Positions 1 through 8,219 of a stretch of DNA of 64,000 nt are shown piece by piece. Below the pieces are notes generated by a model. That model was given only the letters and a program-made list of their open reading frames with translations. It did no database searches and was not told where the DNA came from. The position numbers and the translations under genes are program-made. Positions within the stretch are counted from its first letter, which is position 1; each line of letters opens with the position of its first letter. This stretch comes from a virus: the IMG/VR virus record IMGVR_UViG_3300038465_000039, positions 25,261 through 89,260 of that record; one strand, written 5' to 3'.

Positions 1-1
1 C

Positions 2-97
2 CTCGTTCGGCAATGTGCAGCGTGGCGCTGCAAGTTCGGGCGTGACACCCATTCTGGCGTCAAGCGCTATGCCGCGGTGGTCGACGCCATGAGCTGA
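2..97 (+). CDS. C-terminal fragment of an unidentified protein (cut by window start)
   Basis: An open frame enters from the left edge and ends with TGA at 95-97. Only 31 residues are visible, rich in Cys, Arg and His, ending in RYAAVVDAMS. It is followed directly by a strong rho-independent terminator, as expected for the last gene of a rightward unit. Too little is present to name it. If the phage genome is circular or circularly permuted it could follow the late genes cut off at the right edge, but that is inference. Confidence 0.4.
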   Translation, partial: LVRQCAAWRCKFGRDTHSGVKRYAAVVDAMS

Positions 98-145
98 CCG
101 GCGTTGCGCGCCGTCCGGTCTAAGAACCGTCGATCTGAAGACCAG

Positions 146-195
146 AAAGCCCCCGGTCCGGTTCCTCTCAGGAGGGCCGGCCGGGGGCTTTTTTG
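146..195. terminator. Strong, possibly bidirectional rho-independent terminator
   Basis: An 11-bp stem (AAAGCCCCCGG pairing with CCGGGGGCTTT) closes a hairpin of about 45 nt, followed by a run of six T on the plus strand. It lies between the rightward frame ending at 97 and the leftward gene ending at 280, so it probably separates converging transcripts. The T-run favours the plus strand. The short A-run on the left would serve leftward transcripts less well. Confidence 0.85.
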
Positions 196-279
196 CGTTT
201 GTGGGGTACCGAGATAGGCCACGACCCCACAAACCGCACCGGTGACGCTCTCAGGGCCGGGAAATGGCCTTCTGGCGCC

Positions 280-810
280 CTACTTGTCCCTGATCTTCCA
301 GAGCAGATTGAGGGTCGTGCCCGGGAGATCGGGGTCGAGGTCGGCGGCGTTGATGTGCTCCAGCTGGAGCGTGCACGGAAGTTTCACGTAATCCGCCATC
401 CGTTGATCGAACGTGATGGCCTCAAGGGTGCCGGCCTTGACCGGCGCCGACGGATCTTCCGAACTTGTCCGGCGGCTCATGATGTCGAGTTGGGCTTTTC
501 GGTTTGCATCCTGTGCCTCCAATTGAATCTGTTGAAGCAGAAACAGATTGTGGCCCTGGATATCGCGGACCTTGGAGGAAAGCTTGTAGTGCAGGGCGGT
601 GACCGATTCCGAAGGTTTGCCGGCCGCCACCACGGCCGTATAGGGCTCGTCGAGCGCTTGAAGTCCGCGCGCGACACTCAGGCAGTCGCTTATCGTCATC
701 TTGTTCGGTTTCAGTGCTTCGGTAGAGTCTTGCTTGACGGGGGCTTCTGCCGCGAAAGCTGGCGCGATCAGGAACGTGGCGAATAGGATCGTGAAAAAAA
801 GGCGTCGCAT
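280..810 (-). CDS. Exported protein of unknown function with signal peptide
   Basis: 176 aa. The ATG at 810 is preferred because GAGGAGAG lies about 8 nt upstream and it starts a clean signal peptide: a basic MRR, a hydrophobic FFTILFATFLIAPAF core and an AFA cleavage site near residue 20. The mature part is hydrophilic, helical in character and Gln/Leu-rich in the middle (LFLLQQIQLEAQ). No family is recognised. It is the last gene of the leftward arm and faces the terminator at 146-195. A periplasmic location is inferred from the signal only. Confidence 0.75.
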   Translation of the reverse strand: MRRLFFTILFATFLIAPAFAAEAPVKQDSTEALKPNKMTISDCLSVARGLQALDEPYTAVVAAGKPSESVTALHYKLSSKVRDIQGHNLFLLQQIQLEAQDANRKAQLDIMSRRTSSEDPSAPVKAGTLEAITFDQRMADYVKLPCTLQLEHINAADLDPDLPGTTLNLLWKIRDK

Positions 811-1012
811 CTGTAGTTCTCTCCTCTGTGGTGAAGCTGCCGCGGCAGCGGGTGGTTGGTAGTTCTTGCCCAACTGCGCTAAATGACGTGAGCCCCCAAA
901 ATACTTTGTTGATATCGTGCATCAGATGCTCCAAGGCCAAATCAAAAGCCATCCCCCGGCAGTAGCCGCAACGCCTGTACCAACGGTAAACTTCGACAGC
1001 CTCGCGCAGCAT
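422..1012 (-). CDS. Small phage protein, frame end doubtful
   Basis: The ATG at 1012 lies 5 nt after the stop of the upstream gene and is preceded by AAGGAG. The first 60 or so residues (MLREAVEVYRWYRR, then GYCRGMAFDLALEHLM) look like a real protein. The frame then stays open through the start of the signal-peptide gene at 810 down to 422, where its product turns Arg/Thr/Pro-rich like a shadow translation. The natural stop was probably near 830-850 and lost to an indel, or the overlap is real. The function is unknown. Confidence 0.4.
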   Translation of the reverse strand: MLREAVEVYRWYRRCGYCRGMAFDLALEHLMHDINKVFWGLTSFSAVGQELPTTRCRGSFTTEERTTDATPFFHDPIRHVPDRASFRGRSPRQARLYRSTETEQDDDKRLPECRARTSSARRALYGRGGGRQTFGIGHRPALQAFLQGPRYPGPQSVSASTDSIGGTGCKPKSPTRHHEPPDKFGRSVGAGQGRHP

Positions 1013-1016
1013 CTCG

Positions 1017-1250
1017 TCATTCTCCTTGCACGTCAGGGGAGCGGGCGCGGAGGGCGGCCTCAATTTCCTCGGCCATATCGTTGCACATGGCGTTCGCGGA
1101 TTCGTCGTCGGCCGGGCAGAGCCAGTCGTCATAAGAGCCTCCGGCCGCGACTGCTTTCCCGGTCAAATAGCTACAGATGATCCGAGCGACCTTGTTCACG
1201 ACTTGGGGCTCCGCAAGATCAAGCAAGACGCTGGTTTCAGGGGCGGTCAT
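1017..1250 (-). CDS. Conserved-looking small phage protein, unknown function
   Basis: 77 aa starting MTAPETSVLLDLAE. The ATG at 1250 overlaps the stop of the upstream gene as ATGA and has GGGAG upstream. The protein is acidic and probably helical, with one Asp-rich stretch (PADDESANAMCNDMAEE). No catalytic motif is visible. The tight coupling to both neighbours supports it as part of the leftward operon. Confidence 0.65.
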   Translation of the reverse strand: MTAPETSVLLDLAEPQVVNKVARIICSYLTGKAVAAGGSYDDWLCPADDESANAMCNDMAEEIEAALRARSPDVQGE

Positions 1251-1540
1251 TCGATCTCCCTTCCGGTATCGACCCAGATCAAGACCGTCGGCGGAAGGCC
1301 GCGAGCGACGACGCGAGCGCAGTGCTTGCACAGGTTCGGATCATCGGTCTGAAATTCGGAGTCCATCAAAAGCCAGTCCCCCGCGTCGATGTAGCAGAGC
1401 GTAAAGAGCTTGCCGGGATGCCGCGCATGATGAACGTCCCGGCGCCAATGCTGGTTGCCCTTCGCACCCTTCTGCACGGCCGGGCGAGGTTTGTTCGAGC
1501 AAACCAGCTCCACGGTGACAGGAGAACACCGCTCAATCAT
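1247..1540 (-). CDS. Small Cys/His-containing phage protein
   Basis: 97 aa from the ATG at 1540 (MIERCSPVTVEL). It contains a possible metal-binding set (C near residue 14, HH in the middle, CKHC near residue 73). Start and stop overlap the neighbours (8-nt overlap upstream, ATGA downstream), typical of this operon. An alternative GTG/TTG start lies slightly upstream but would overlap the zinc-ribbon gene further. The function is unknown. Confidence 0.6.
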   Translation of the reverse strand: MIERCSPVTVELVCSNKPRPAVQKGAKGNQHWRRDVHHARHPGKLFTLCYIDAGDWLLMDSEFQTDDPNLCKHCARVVARGLPPTVLIWVDTGREIE

Positions 1541-1838
1541 AGCCGTACGACCTCGAAATGCGCTTCCACTCCGCATAGCCAGCGTGACGGGGGTCGTCCA
1601 AATTGTTCGGATCGCCGGGCTGCGTCGATATTTCCGAGAGAGGCGTGCCGAGCGGCCGATCTCCGCGAAACTCCTTCGCCGTCATGATTGGAACGTCGCC
1701 TTCCATCGGTTCGCGCTGGTAGTCGTCTCCGGCCGCCAGATCGCAGGCGTCGCAATACCAGCCGCCGCAGATTCCGACCGATGGATCATCAGGCTCGTAG
1801 CTGTCTCGGATATCGGCGTCGCATTTCGGGCAATTCAT
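1533..1838 (-). CDS. Zinc-ribbon protein
   Basis: 101 aa. The N-terminus carries CPKC and, about 25 residues later, CDAC (in GWYCDACDLAAG), forming a four-cysteine zinc ribbon within the first 35 residues. The remainder is acidic and Pro/Arg containing without a known domain. Such ribbon proteins are common in phage early operons and may bind nucleic acid or protein; no specific role can be read here. It is coupled to the upstream gene by an ATGA overlap. Confidence 0.75.
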   Translation of the reverse strand: MNCPKCDADIRDSYEPDDPSVGICGGWYCDACDLAAGDDYQREPMEGDVPIMTAKEFRGDRPLGTPLSEISTQPGDPNNLDDPRHAGYAEWKRISRSYGYD

Positions 1839-2161
1839 GCGTAGACTCCCTGAATTTCGGACGCTTTCTTTTCAGTGGCTTCGCCAAGAATGAACTGCAC
1901 GTCGATCACGTCGCCGTCGCTCAGATCGTCCCAATGCTTGAGGATGTAGAGGTGCGCGTGGTGATAGGTCCGCGACCGCCAATCGAAAGCGTTGTAGGTC
2001 GCCTCGCCCTTATGGAGGTGTTGCAGGATGATGCAACGGCTTTCGCCGTAACCAGCACGCCTCAAAACGGCGGCCTGCTTGCCATTGGCTGGGGTGGCTT
2101 CCGTTGCCATCGCCGGGATGCAAGTTCCTTCGTCTCGAATTTCAAGTAGCTTAGTGAGCAT
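1835..2161 (-). CDS. Conserved phage hypothetical protein
   Basis: 108 aa starting MLTKLLEIRDEGTCIPAMA. The pattern (RAGYG near residue 40, then RTYHHAHLYILKHWDDLSDGDVIDVQFILGE) matches what I recall of a hypothetical family frequent in alphaproteobacterial prophages. The function is not known to me. It is the first gene after the candidate promoter at 2212-2245 and heads the last leftward subunit. Confidence 0.75.
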   Translation of the reverse strand: MLTKLLEIRDEGTCIPAMATEATPANGKQAAVLRRAGYGESRCIILQHLHKGEATYNAFDWRSRTYHHAHLYILKHWDDLSDGDVIDVQFILGEATEKKASEIQGVYA

Positions 2162-2211
2162 TTCATCCTCCTGTTAATAAATTCAGCAGTTTGCAGACGG
2201 AGCCAGCGTTC

Positions 2212-2245
2212 GTAACCTTATAGGTTAGTCAGCGCGTTATATCAA
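2212..2245 (-). promoter_or_regulatory. Leftward promoter with 17-bp inverted-repeat operator (copy 1)
   Basis: On the minus strand there is a -35 TTGATA (2245-2240), a 17-nt spacer and a -10 TATAAG (2222-2217). The plus-strand sequence TAACCTTATAGGTTAG spans the -10 and is an imperfect inverted repeat (TAACC/GGTTA). The same motif recurs at 14.7, 19.4, 12.6 and 38.7 kb. It drives the genes from 2161 down to 280. Regulation by a phage repressor or activator is inferred. Confidence 0.6.
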
Positions 2246-2267
2246 GCCCCTTTAACCCCCAATTGCT

Positions 2268-3992
2268 TCAACGCATCGTTCGCGCCTTCTTAACCGGTTT
2301 CGGCTTCTTCGCGGCGTCGAGTTCGACCGGGCCAGAATAATGGCAGGTCCGAAGCTGTTTCGGTAGCCAGCCTTTGGCTGGAATGTGGGTGGCGCAGAAC
2401 TTCGCCGCGTCACCCTTCTTCATCTTCGACACCTTAGCCGCGTGGTCGTCTCCCATGGAACAGCGTACAACCGCGACACACGCATCGAGGTTGACTGCGT
2501 CGAAGTAGCCCTTGGCGTCGAAGTTTTCCGCGAGTGCTTTGTTCAGCGCCTTCGGGTCCATTTTGGCGACGATGGCCTGTAGACCGAGACCGTCGATCGG
2601 GGATTTGGCGTCAGCGCTGTGGATCTGGATGCTGATGGCCTCGGCCGCGATTTTCGTGAGCATGACGACGCGCGCTTCCGGAGATGCCTTCAGCGCGCCA
2701 TCGAAGACCTGGACGAAATTCTTCTCGCCGTCTTTCGGGCGGTTGAATCCACCACCACCAATACCGACGTCGACCACATGACCGTCACTCGCAAAGCCGG
2801 CAATCAGGGCCGCAATCGCGACATGCGGTGATGCGCCTATCGCCGATGCAATCGCCTCCTCCAAGTCCTCGGAAAGCCGCTCAGCCAGCTTGTTCGTCAG
2901 CGAGTCCTTTTTCGGCTTGGCCTTCTTGCCCGGGTTGATGGTTAACTGCTTTCTCTCCGCTGGCTTCAATCGACCCATGTCGATCTTGAGTTGACCATCA
3001 GGCGCGATGTCGAGGATGCAGCCAGACTTTTTCTTCTGAGCGTCGGTGAAGACGCCCTTCTTGCCTTCCGGCTGCGTATGACCGTAGGCGTAATAGCTCA
3101 TATTTTCGATATCGGATCGGTTGACGACCCACGACCAGCCCTGCTCAAGCAGAACGTGGGCAGATTCAACAAGCTTGGCGTCGGCCATCTTCTTGACCGC
3201 CTTCATGTCGGTGACGATATGATTAGTCGAGAACCAATCCCGCTGTTTGATAAGCCCGGCCGCGTCGATGTGGTCGACGCCGACAAATTCGATCAACTTG
3301 CCGAGTTCGCGCTGGGAATCCGGGATGAGTCGCGAGCGGACTTCGTAGACTGTAGGCGGACCGCCTGCCTGCTTTCGTGCGGCAGCAAAGACCTTTTCTT
3401 GCTCCGCCTGATTGTCGGTCATCGTCAACGCCTGCGCGACCGCGCCGTCCATCTCGTTGGCCCGCCATTTATCGCGGAGCGACGGCGCCAGGCTCCCGAG
3501 CTTCATCGTCTGATGGTACTGGCGCTCGGTCATGCCGAACCTAAGCATCGCATCCGTGTGCGACATACCTTCGCCGACCAGAGCAGCGATGACCTCGTAT
3601 CGGTCAACAGGATGCGGCGGCAGCGCGACGTTGGTCGCCATCGCGATCTCTCTTGGATCACCTGCATAGGCATCGGAATCCACGGTGGGGACCATCACAT
3701 CAAGACTGGGATGAATGGCGCGAAGTATCTTCAGGCGCCGATTGCCCGCGGTGACGTACAGCTTGCCTTTGTGCGCCTTGGTTACCAGCGGGACGATGAC
3801 ACCATGAGCGCGGATCGACGCCTCAAGCGTCGGTAGGCCTTCCTCGTCATTGCTTTTGCGGACCTGGAGCCCGAGTTCTTTCGGTGCATCTGAGGCAAAG
3901 AGCAGATCGGATATCGGGATCATGGTAACGGTTGGCGGGGCGACGGGCGTCATCGGCGGGGCGTCTCTTTTGGCGGCAGCAGTTTTCGGCAT
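2268..3992 (-). CDS. Large ParB/Spo0J-like nuclease-domain protein
   Basis: 574 aa. Residues about 20-130 form a ParB N-terminal-like domain: an ISDL segment, LEASIRAHGVIVPLVT, then GNRRLKILRA (the GxRR box that binds nucleotide and DNA backbone in ParB). Residues about 130-200 contain a HTH-like ParB linker (GMSHTDAMLRFGMTERQYHQ). The C-terminal half is unassigned and Lys-rich at the end. RBS GAGGAAG lies upstream of the ATG at 3992. It is much longer than chromosomal ParB, resembling phage and plasmid ParB-like proteins whose role (partition, regulation or nuclease) is unsettled. Confidence 0.85.
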   Translation of the reverse strand: MPKTAAAKRDAPPMTPVAPPTVTMIPISDLLFASDAPKELGLQVRKSNDEEGLPTLEASIRAHGVIVPLVTKAHKGKLYVTAGNRRLKILRAIHPSLDVMVPTVDSDAYAGDPREIAMATNVALPPHPVDRYEVIAALVGEGMSHTDAMLRFGMTERQYHQTMKLGSLAPSLRDKWRANEMDGAVAQALTMTDNQAEQEKVFAAARKQAGGPPTVYEVRSRLIPDSQRELGKLIEFVGVDHIDAAGLIKQRDWFSTNHIVTDMKAVKKMADAKLVESAHVLLEQGWSWVVNRSDIENMSYYAYGHTQPEGKKGVFTDAQKKKSGCILDIAPDGQLKIDMGRLKPAERKQLTINPGKKAKPKKDSLTNKLAERLSEDLEEAIASAIGASPHVAIAALIAGFASDGHVVDVGIGGGGFNRPKDGEKNFVQVFDGALKASPEARVVMLTKIAAEAISIQIHSADAKSPIDGLGLQAIVAKMDPKALNKALAENFDAKGYFDAVNLDACVAVVRCSMGDDHAAKVSKMKKGDAAKFCATHIPAKGWLPKQLRTCHYSGPVELDAAKKPKPVKKARTMR

Positions 3993-4016
3993 CTGATCTT
4001 CCTCTGGTCTTTGTTT

Positions 4017-4325
4017 TCAGAATTCGGTTTCGTCGTATATTTGGTTTTCGAGCTGCAATCGAGACGGCGGCTCATAAGGCTTGTTGCGCTTCATGACCGT
4101 GGCCTCGTCGGTCAGCGAATAGGAGAAGATCGACGGGCCGCCGTAGAGGTGCGTTGTCCAGCCCTTTGCAGGATCGCCAGAGATCGGCACGTCAACGCGG
4201 ATCATCTTCGCGCCGAACTTCTCGACCTCGATACATCGACCCCAATGCGAGCGATGCCCCATAATTTCGATAAAAGCCCACTCCCATTCCGGTGCTTCGA
4301 TCGGTTGGATTGTTTCGTCGTTCAT
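4017..4325 (-). CDS. Conserved phage hypothetical protein
   Basis: 102 aa. The ATG at 4325 is chosen because GGAGGAAG lies 5 nt upstream. The core (WEWAFIEIMGHRSHWGR, EVEKFGAKMIRVDVP, TTHLYGGPSIFS) resembles a small family often annotated only as phage hypothetical. The beta-rich pattern and the conserved GHR and YGG motifs suggest a compact fold, but no function is recognised. It lies between the ParB-like and PAPS-reductase-like genes. Confidence 0.75.
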   Translation of the reverse strand: MNDETIQPIEAPEWEWAFIEIMGHRSHWGRCIEVEKFGAKMIRVDVPISGDPAKGWTTHLYGGPSIFSYSLTDEATVMKRNKPYEPPSRLQLENQIYDETEF

Positions 4326-4366
4326 GTCTTCCTCCATGGGTAGAATAAAATAGGCGTGGTCGAGGT

Positions 4367-5239
4367 TCATTCCGCGTCGGTGCAATGGGTGCCGCACTCG
4401 ACATCGTAGTCAGAGTCTTCATCGGCGCCGTCGAACAGCGTCGGCGAGACGCGAACTTGCTCGATCAGTTCGGAGACGGTATCGCGCTTATCGAACCAGC
4501 CGCTTTGCTCGCGCTCTCGATCAGCCCACCACGTCGCCACTGTTGCGTCATCGCGTATAAGGCGCTTGCGGATGCCTTTGCCTTTTTGGAAACAAAAGTC
4601 GCAGTTGCCTTCCCATGGATACAGGCCAAGGTCGAAGCCCTGCGGGAGCGGCACCGTGAGTGCTTTGGGATCGATATTGTCGCCCAGCCAGAATTTGAGG
4701 ACGTTGGCTTTCCGAACCTTGGCCTTCGCCAGCATATAACGGACGGTTCTGCCGTCCTTCTCAGCGCGCTCCATTCCGTTGAGGATGCGCAGCCCCTCAT
4801 CATCGCGGAGCCCGATGATCTCAGTATATTGCCCAGGCTCTAAGCCAAGCGTCGAGCGCATGAATGCGAACATGGGCATCACCTTGAGATATTGCGTGCA
4901 CCATCGCTCGTGAGTGTTCGGAAGGCGCTGCTTCGATTTGATCAACGCCTCGAACGGCTCGCCCTTACGACTGGCGCTATTATACCCGACCTCGGCAAAG
5001 CCCTCCTTGCCAGCGCGCCACTCAACCCAATGGACGCGGACGTTCCAGCGTGTCGAACATTCATGAACGAAGCGGAGCGTTTCTTCCTTCTCCTTGCCAG
5101 TGTTCGCAAAGACGGCATAAACGTCTCTCGGCAGGCCTCCATTAACGCGCAAAATCTCGTGCAGCATATAGGCCGACGTGCGACCGCCGCTAAATGAGAT
5201 CATCGCCGGGCCGTCAAGGATGATGTAGCTCAACGTCAC
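4367..5239 (-). CDS. PAPS reductase / adenine nucleotide alpha-hydrolase-like protein
   Basis: 290 aa from GTG at 5239, overlapping the upstream stop as GTGA, with GGAAGGA upstream. Near the N-terminus is the PP-loop SFSGGRTSAYML, followed by VFANTGKE and a Cys-containing ERWCTQYLK segment, as in phage proteins of the phosphoadenosine phosphosulfate reductase family. A CDFCFQKGKG motif near residue 210 could bind metal or Fe-S. In phages such proteins are linked to host interaction or to thiolation chemistry; the substrate cannot be read from sequence. Confidence 0.8.
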   Translation of the reverse strand: MTLSYIILDGPAMISFSGGRTSAYMLHEILRVNGGLPRDVYAVFANTGKEKEETLRFVHECSTRWNVRVHWVEWRAGKEGFAEVGYNSASRKGEPFEALIKSKQRLPNTHERWCTQYLKVMPMFAFMRSTLGLEPGQYTEIIGLRDDEGLRILNGMERAEKDGRTVRYMLAKAKVRKANVLKFWLGDNIDPKALTVPLPQGFDLGLYPWEGNCDFCFQKGKGIRKRLIRDDATVATWWADREREQSGWFDKRDTVSELIEQVRVSPTLFDGADEDSDYDVECGTHCTDAE

Positions 5240-5946
5240 TGTTCCTTCCGGGTGAGGTAGTATTTCGCGGTCGCGCGAATGTCGCGGTCCTTGATATCGC
5301 TCTTTTCCAAAATCCAAGAAAGATACGACTTATCGACCTGCGACCACTTCTCGCCGAAGTGCTTTCCGAACCGGACATTCGCGAGAAGTGCCGGACCGCT
5401 GCTCCATCTAATGATTTGTTCAATCGTCGTTTCCTTCAGGATGCGACGAAACAGATGCGCGGTGACATAAGAATCCGGGCCGGACCGATGCGGGGGCACT
5501 GCAAGGTCGGGATCAAAATCGACAGCGTCGTCGAGGTCCAGATAATACCGCAGGACTTGGTTTTTGTGGCTCGGGCAATCTGGCCAAATGCGAAGTGCCG
5601 CCTTGTAGGCACACAGCATCGGCTTGCCGCCTCCTCCGAAAAACTGTTCATCGAACGCCATATTGAAAGCGCCGAACATCTCGGCGCCGTCCATCATCGT
5701 CATGCAGGCGCGCTCGATCGCTGGCGCGTTTTCGACATCGCTGTTTCGTATGTGATGGATTGCCATCGCCTCTACCGGAATAGGACGATGCGGATTCACG
5801 ATCACGGCTTTCGGTTCACTGATGCGGCCCGTCGCGATATCGAAGTCGGTCCAGCCGAACTCGACAGCGGAGTGCTTCTCGGTTTCGGATGGGATGCCGG
5901 TAGATTCGGTGTCGAATACGCGAATTTTCACGGGAAGTTCTTCCAT
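5236..5946 (-). CDS. DEDDh 3'-5' exonuclease (exodeoxyribonuclease X-like)
   Basis: 236 aa. ExoI motif FDTESTG (residues about 11-17, catalytic D and E), ExoII motif FNMAFDEQFF, and ExoIII region HRSGPDSYVTAHL with the His and Asp of the DEDDh type. This matches the ExoX/DnaQ superfamily acting on single-stranded or 3' DNA ends. The C-terminal 60 residues (FGKHFGEKW, DKSYLSWIL) match the short basic tail seen in ExoX proteins. AAGGGG precedes the ATG. It probably takes part in phage DNA repair or recombination. Confidence 0.88.
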   Translation of the reverse strand: MEELPVKIRVFDTESTGIPSETEKHSAVEFGWTDFDIATGRISEPKAVIVNPHRPIPVEAMAIHHIRNSDVENAPAIERACMTMMDGAEMFGAFNMAFDEQFFGGGGKPMLCAYKAALRIWPDCPSHKNQVLRYYLDLDDAVDFDPDLAVPPHRSGPDSYVTAHLFRRILKETTIEQIIRWSSGPALLANVRFGKHFGEKWSQVDKSYLSWILEKSDIKDRDIRATAKYYLTRKEQ

Positions 5947-6524
5947 GTGTGGCCCCTTATAATTGCTCTGACAACATCGCCAGACACGCCAAAATCGGCA
6001 CCAACTGCCCTCATTGATTCCAGTGATGTATCGTGCTTCCCGACGCCGACTAACGGACGATTGCCAATCCGATTCCGAATGGCGGCAACGTCCGATGCTG
6101 TAAGTTTGGCATTCCAGTTGTCGGAACCTATTGGCTTCTTCCCGTTGCGAACTGCATCACTGAGGTTCTTGGACCGTGTTCCCCATCCGAGGTTCTCCAG
6201 TCTGTTGTCGTTTGGTACGTCGTTATCATGGCAGCACTCATGCCCCTTTGGGCATGGGCTGACAAATGCCGTAAGGACTAGGATGTGGACATCGTAGCTT
6301 TTGGCCGGGTGTCCGAGCGCTACGCTGACGTGACCGCTAGCCCTTGCGCCGGGCCGCAGTATTCTTTCCTTGCAGCGGCGCTCAACGGTCAAAATATTTT
6401 TATTATCGCTGTACTGATCGACGCGTTGATAAATCTCAACTCTTGCGAGACTCTTGACGCGGCCAAGATCGCTGACCTCGTATCGGCCTTCAAATCCGAC
6501 AACTGGTTTCCAAATTTCAGACAT
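5928..6524 (-). CDS. NUMOD4/HNH homing-type endonuclease
   Basis: 198 aa from the ATG at 6524 (GGGAGA upstream). NUMOD4 signature EIWKPVVGFEGRYEVSDLGR at the start, then an HNH-like region (HILVLTAF, HECCHDNDVPNDNRLENLGWGT), then a C-terminal DNA-binding part with a HTH-like segment (AVGADFGVSGDVVRAII). This is the standard architecture of free-standing homing endonucleases. It overlaps the exonuclease gene by 19 nt. About 150 nt upstream (6525-6676) look non-coding and contain a small CCTGGC/GCCAGG hairpin. Confidence 0.87.
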   Translation of the reverse strand: MSEIWKPVVGFEGRYEVSDLGRVKSLARVEIYQRVDQYSDNKNILTVERRCKERILRPGARASGHVSVALGHPAKSYDVHILVLTAFVSPCPKGHECCHDNDVPNDNRLENLGWGTRSKNLSDAVRNGKKPIGSDNWNAKLTASDVAAIRNRIGNRPLVGVGKHDTSLESMRAVGADFGVSGDVVRAIIRGHTWKNFP

Positions 6525-6676
6525 CACAAGTCTCCCTCGCGCCTGGCCTATCAAGCCAGGAAAGCGCGAATCCGGGGTCACATTTCTGCGACACCAGGCG
6601 CAAGGAAGTTGTGGAGGGTGCCGCGCTTTTGTCGCGTTGATAGCCGCGAGTGGCACTGTCATATCTCAGTTTCTCT

Positions 6677-7471
6677 CTAAATGTCTGGAAATTCCCGCCG
6701 CATCAGATAGTCTGGTATTGGAATCTTGCCGGGCTTCTCGCCTGAAAGCTGCTTCATGAAGAAGGGGATGTGGAAGTGCTCGCAGACATATTTTATCTGA
6801 CGAGGCCAGTCTGGATTCATAGGTCGGTAGCCGCGGCCGCTCTCGCCGCCACAAATTATCCAATCAGGGTAAGGACCGATAGCACCAAGTTCTTCCAGCG
6901 GCCCAATCGCTGGCTCGTAGCTGACGAATTTTACGCAAGCAGGGATGTATCTCAGGATCGGCCATCGCTTGTTATAGGCATTCTGATCTTCAGCGGTGAT
7001 ACCCAGCCAAACATTCGGCCAAAAATCATTTCCTGATTTGCCGCCCCAACCATCAGGCAGCATCTTTTCAATATTTTCCGGTCGCTTCGTTAGCAACAAC
7101 CAATCGAGGTTTGGCGTGGAGTCGATCAGACTCCAGAGATCGTCTCGCCACTGCGGATCCCATTGATTGTCGAAGACATCGGATAACGAAGCGCAGAACA
7201 CGCGCTGGCGGTGGCCGTGCTTGGCCTGGAATGCCGCGTGGTGCTTGTTCCAAGTGAGAGGCTGTCGCCAGTAAGCGTCTGACGTGCGCGCGCGAGTGCC
7301 GACGCTCGGCACCGTCTCATCGGTCTTGCGCTGTCCCCACTTCACGCGGTGATAGCGCGTATCCATCAGAGTCTCGGCATAGCAATTATCGCAACCCGAC
7401 GAGACCTTCATGCAGCCCAAAACCGGATTGAAAGTTGAGTCGGCCCAGGAAATATTTGTCGTCTCAGCCAT
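6677..7471 (-). CDS. DUF5131 (phage Gp37/Gp68) family protein
   Basis: 264 aa from the ATG at 7471 (TGATG overlap with the upstream gene). ISWADSTFNPVLGC followed by SGCDNCYAE gives the C-x6-C-x2-C cluster of this family, considered radical-SAM-like. Further family motifs are VFCASLSDVFD, DWLLLTKRPEN, ICGGESG and a C-terminal FHIPFFMKQL. The length agrees with the family (about 240-290 aa). The biochemical role of DUF5131 is not established to my knowledge; an Fe-S enzyme acting on nucleic acid is a plausible inference. Confidence 0.88.
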   Translation of the reverse strand: MAETTNISWADSTFNPVLGCMKVSSGCDNCYAETLMDTRYHRVKWGQRKTDETVPSVGTRARTSDAYWRQPLTWNKHHAAFQAKHGHRQRVFCASLSDVFDNQWDPQWRDDLWSLIDSTPNLDWLLLTKRPENIEKMLPDGWGGKSGNDFWPNVWLGITAEDQNAYNKRWPILRYIPACVKFVSYEPAIGPLEELGAIGPYPDWIICGGESGRGYRPMNPDWPRQIKYVCEHFHIPFFMKQLSGEKPGKIPIPDYLMRREFPDI

Positions 7472-7803
7472 CACGCCTCTCCCGGATAGACACCAGTCGA
7501 CCGCCAAATCCTGATCTTCACCAGCCGACGCTGGTTTCGCCGGATGCCTTCTTTCCACAAGCCAACGGCGTATTCGATGGTGCAGAGGGAAGGATCGCGA
7601 AGACGTCCGCGATTTTCCCTGATGCGGCGCAGCGCGTTGCGGGTCTCGACGCGGACTTGTTGAGCAAGCGTTAGACTGTCGTACCAGCGCTCGTATTTGG
7701 ACATCTCGCGCTCGATCTCAGCGTGTTGCTGCGCATCGGTCATACCCATCCACTCGGCCATGGCTACGTCGTCGTCTAGCATGTCGTCATCTTCGTCAGC
7801 CAC
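7471..7803 (-). CDS. Unknown acidic/helical phage protein
   Basis: 110 aa from GTG at 7803, chosen because AAGGAGAC lies 5 nt upstream. The N-terminus is very acidic (ADEDDDMLDDD); the middle is helical and charged (DAQQHAEIEREMSKYERWYDSL). The C-terminus (EYAVGLWKEGIRRNQRRLVKIR) is basic. No known domain is visible. It overlaps the upstream gene by 8 nt and the DUF5131 gene by 3 nt. Confidence 0.65.
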   Translation of the reverse strand: MADEDDDMLDDDVAMAEWMGMTDAQQHAEIEREMSKYERWYDSLTLAQQVRVETRNALRRIRENRGRLRDPSLCTIEYAVGLWKEGIRRNQRRLVKIRIWRSTGVYPGEA

Positions 7804-8068
7804 AGATCGTCTCCTTAATCCAGCCGCCGGCGCCGTCGCAACGAGCGCACCGATCATATTGAATCGGCACAGGTTCATTCGGACACTCCCGCGCAAGGAC
7901 GTGCAGGACCTTCGGCGAAAGCAGCAGCGTTGCCTTCGTGAAGCCTCGACCTTTGCAGTCTGAGCACTGTTGAAACGGCAGGCGCACATTCGCCGCCGCT
8001 TGCTGAAGGCTCAGTGACGGTTTTTCGCAGCGGCGCCTTTCCTCGATCTGATCGAATGTATCAGCCAC
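7796..8068 (-). CDS. DnaJ-type zinc-finger-like small protein
   Basis: 90 aa. It contains CSDCKGRGF near residue 35 and CARCDGAGG near residue 74, two CxxCxGxG repeats like those of DnaJ zinc fingers and of many phage zinc proteins. The two motifs could form one zinc site. It overlaps both neighbours by a few nucleotides. The function is unknown; protein or nucleic-acid binding is inferred. Confidence 0.7.
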   Translation of the reverse strand: MADTFDQIEERRRCEKPSLSLQQAAANVRLPFQQCSDCKGRGFTKATLLLSPKVLHVLARECPNEPVPIQYDRCARCDGAGGWIKETICG

Positions 8069-8219
8069 GGTCGCGCTCCTCTTTCTTCGGAGGATCAGTC
8101 ATCAGGACCGCGACCAACGTCTCGGCTTGTGTTCGGTCCATGAAGAACGGAGTTTCCATCCGCTTGCGGACTTCGGCTTCGTAAAGCGCTCTCGTCTCAG
8201 GTTTTGAAAAATCAGTCAT
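8061..8219 (-). CDS. Small unknown phage protein
   Basis: 52 aa from the ATG at 8219 (MTDFSKPETRALYEAEVRKR) with AAGGGG upstream. It is charged and probably helical. It overlaps the genes on both sides by 8 nt. No function is recognised. Confidence 0.6.
   Translation of the reverse strand: MTDFSKPETRALYEAEVRKRMETPFFMDRTQAETLVAVLMTDPPKKEERDRG

Noticed and set aside
2991-3836. 281-aa plus-strand open frame
   Set aside because: Opposite to the ParB-like gene, which has clear ParB motifs and an RBS.
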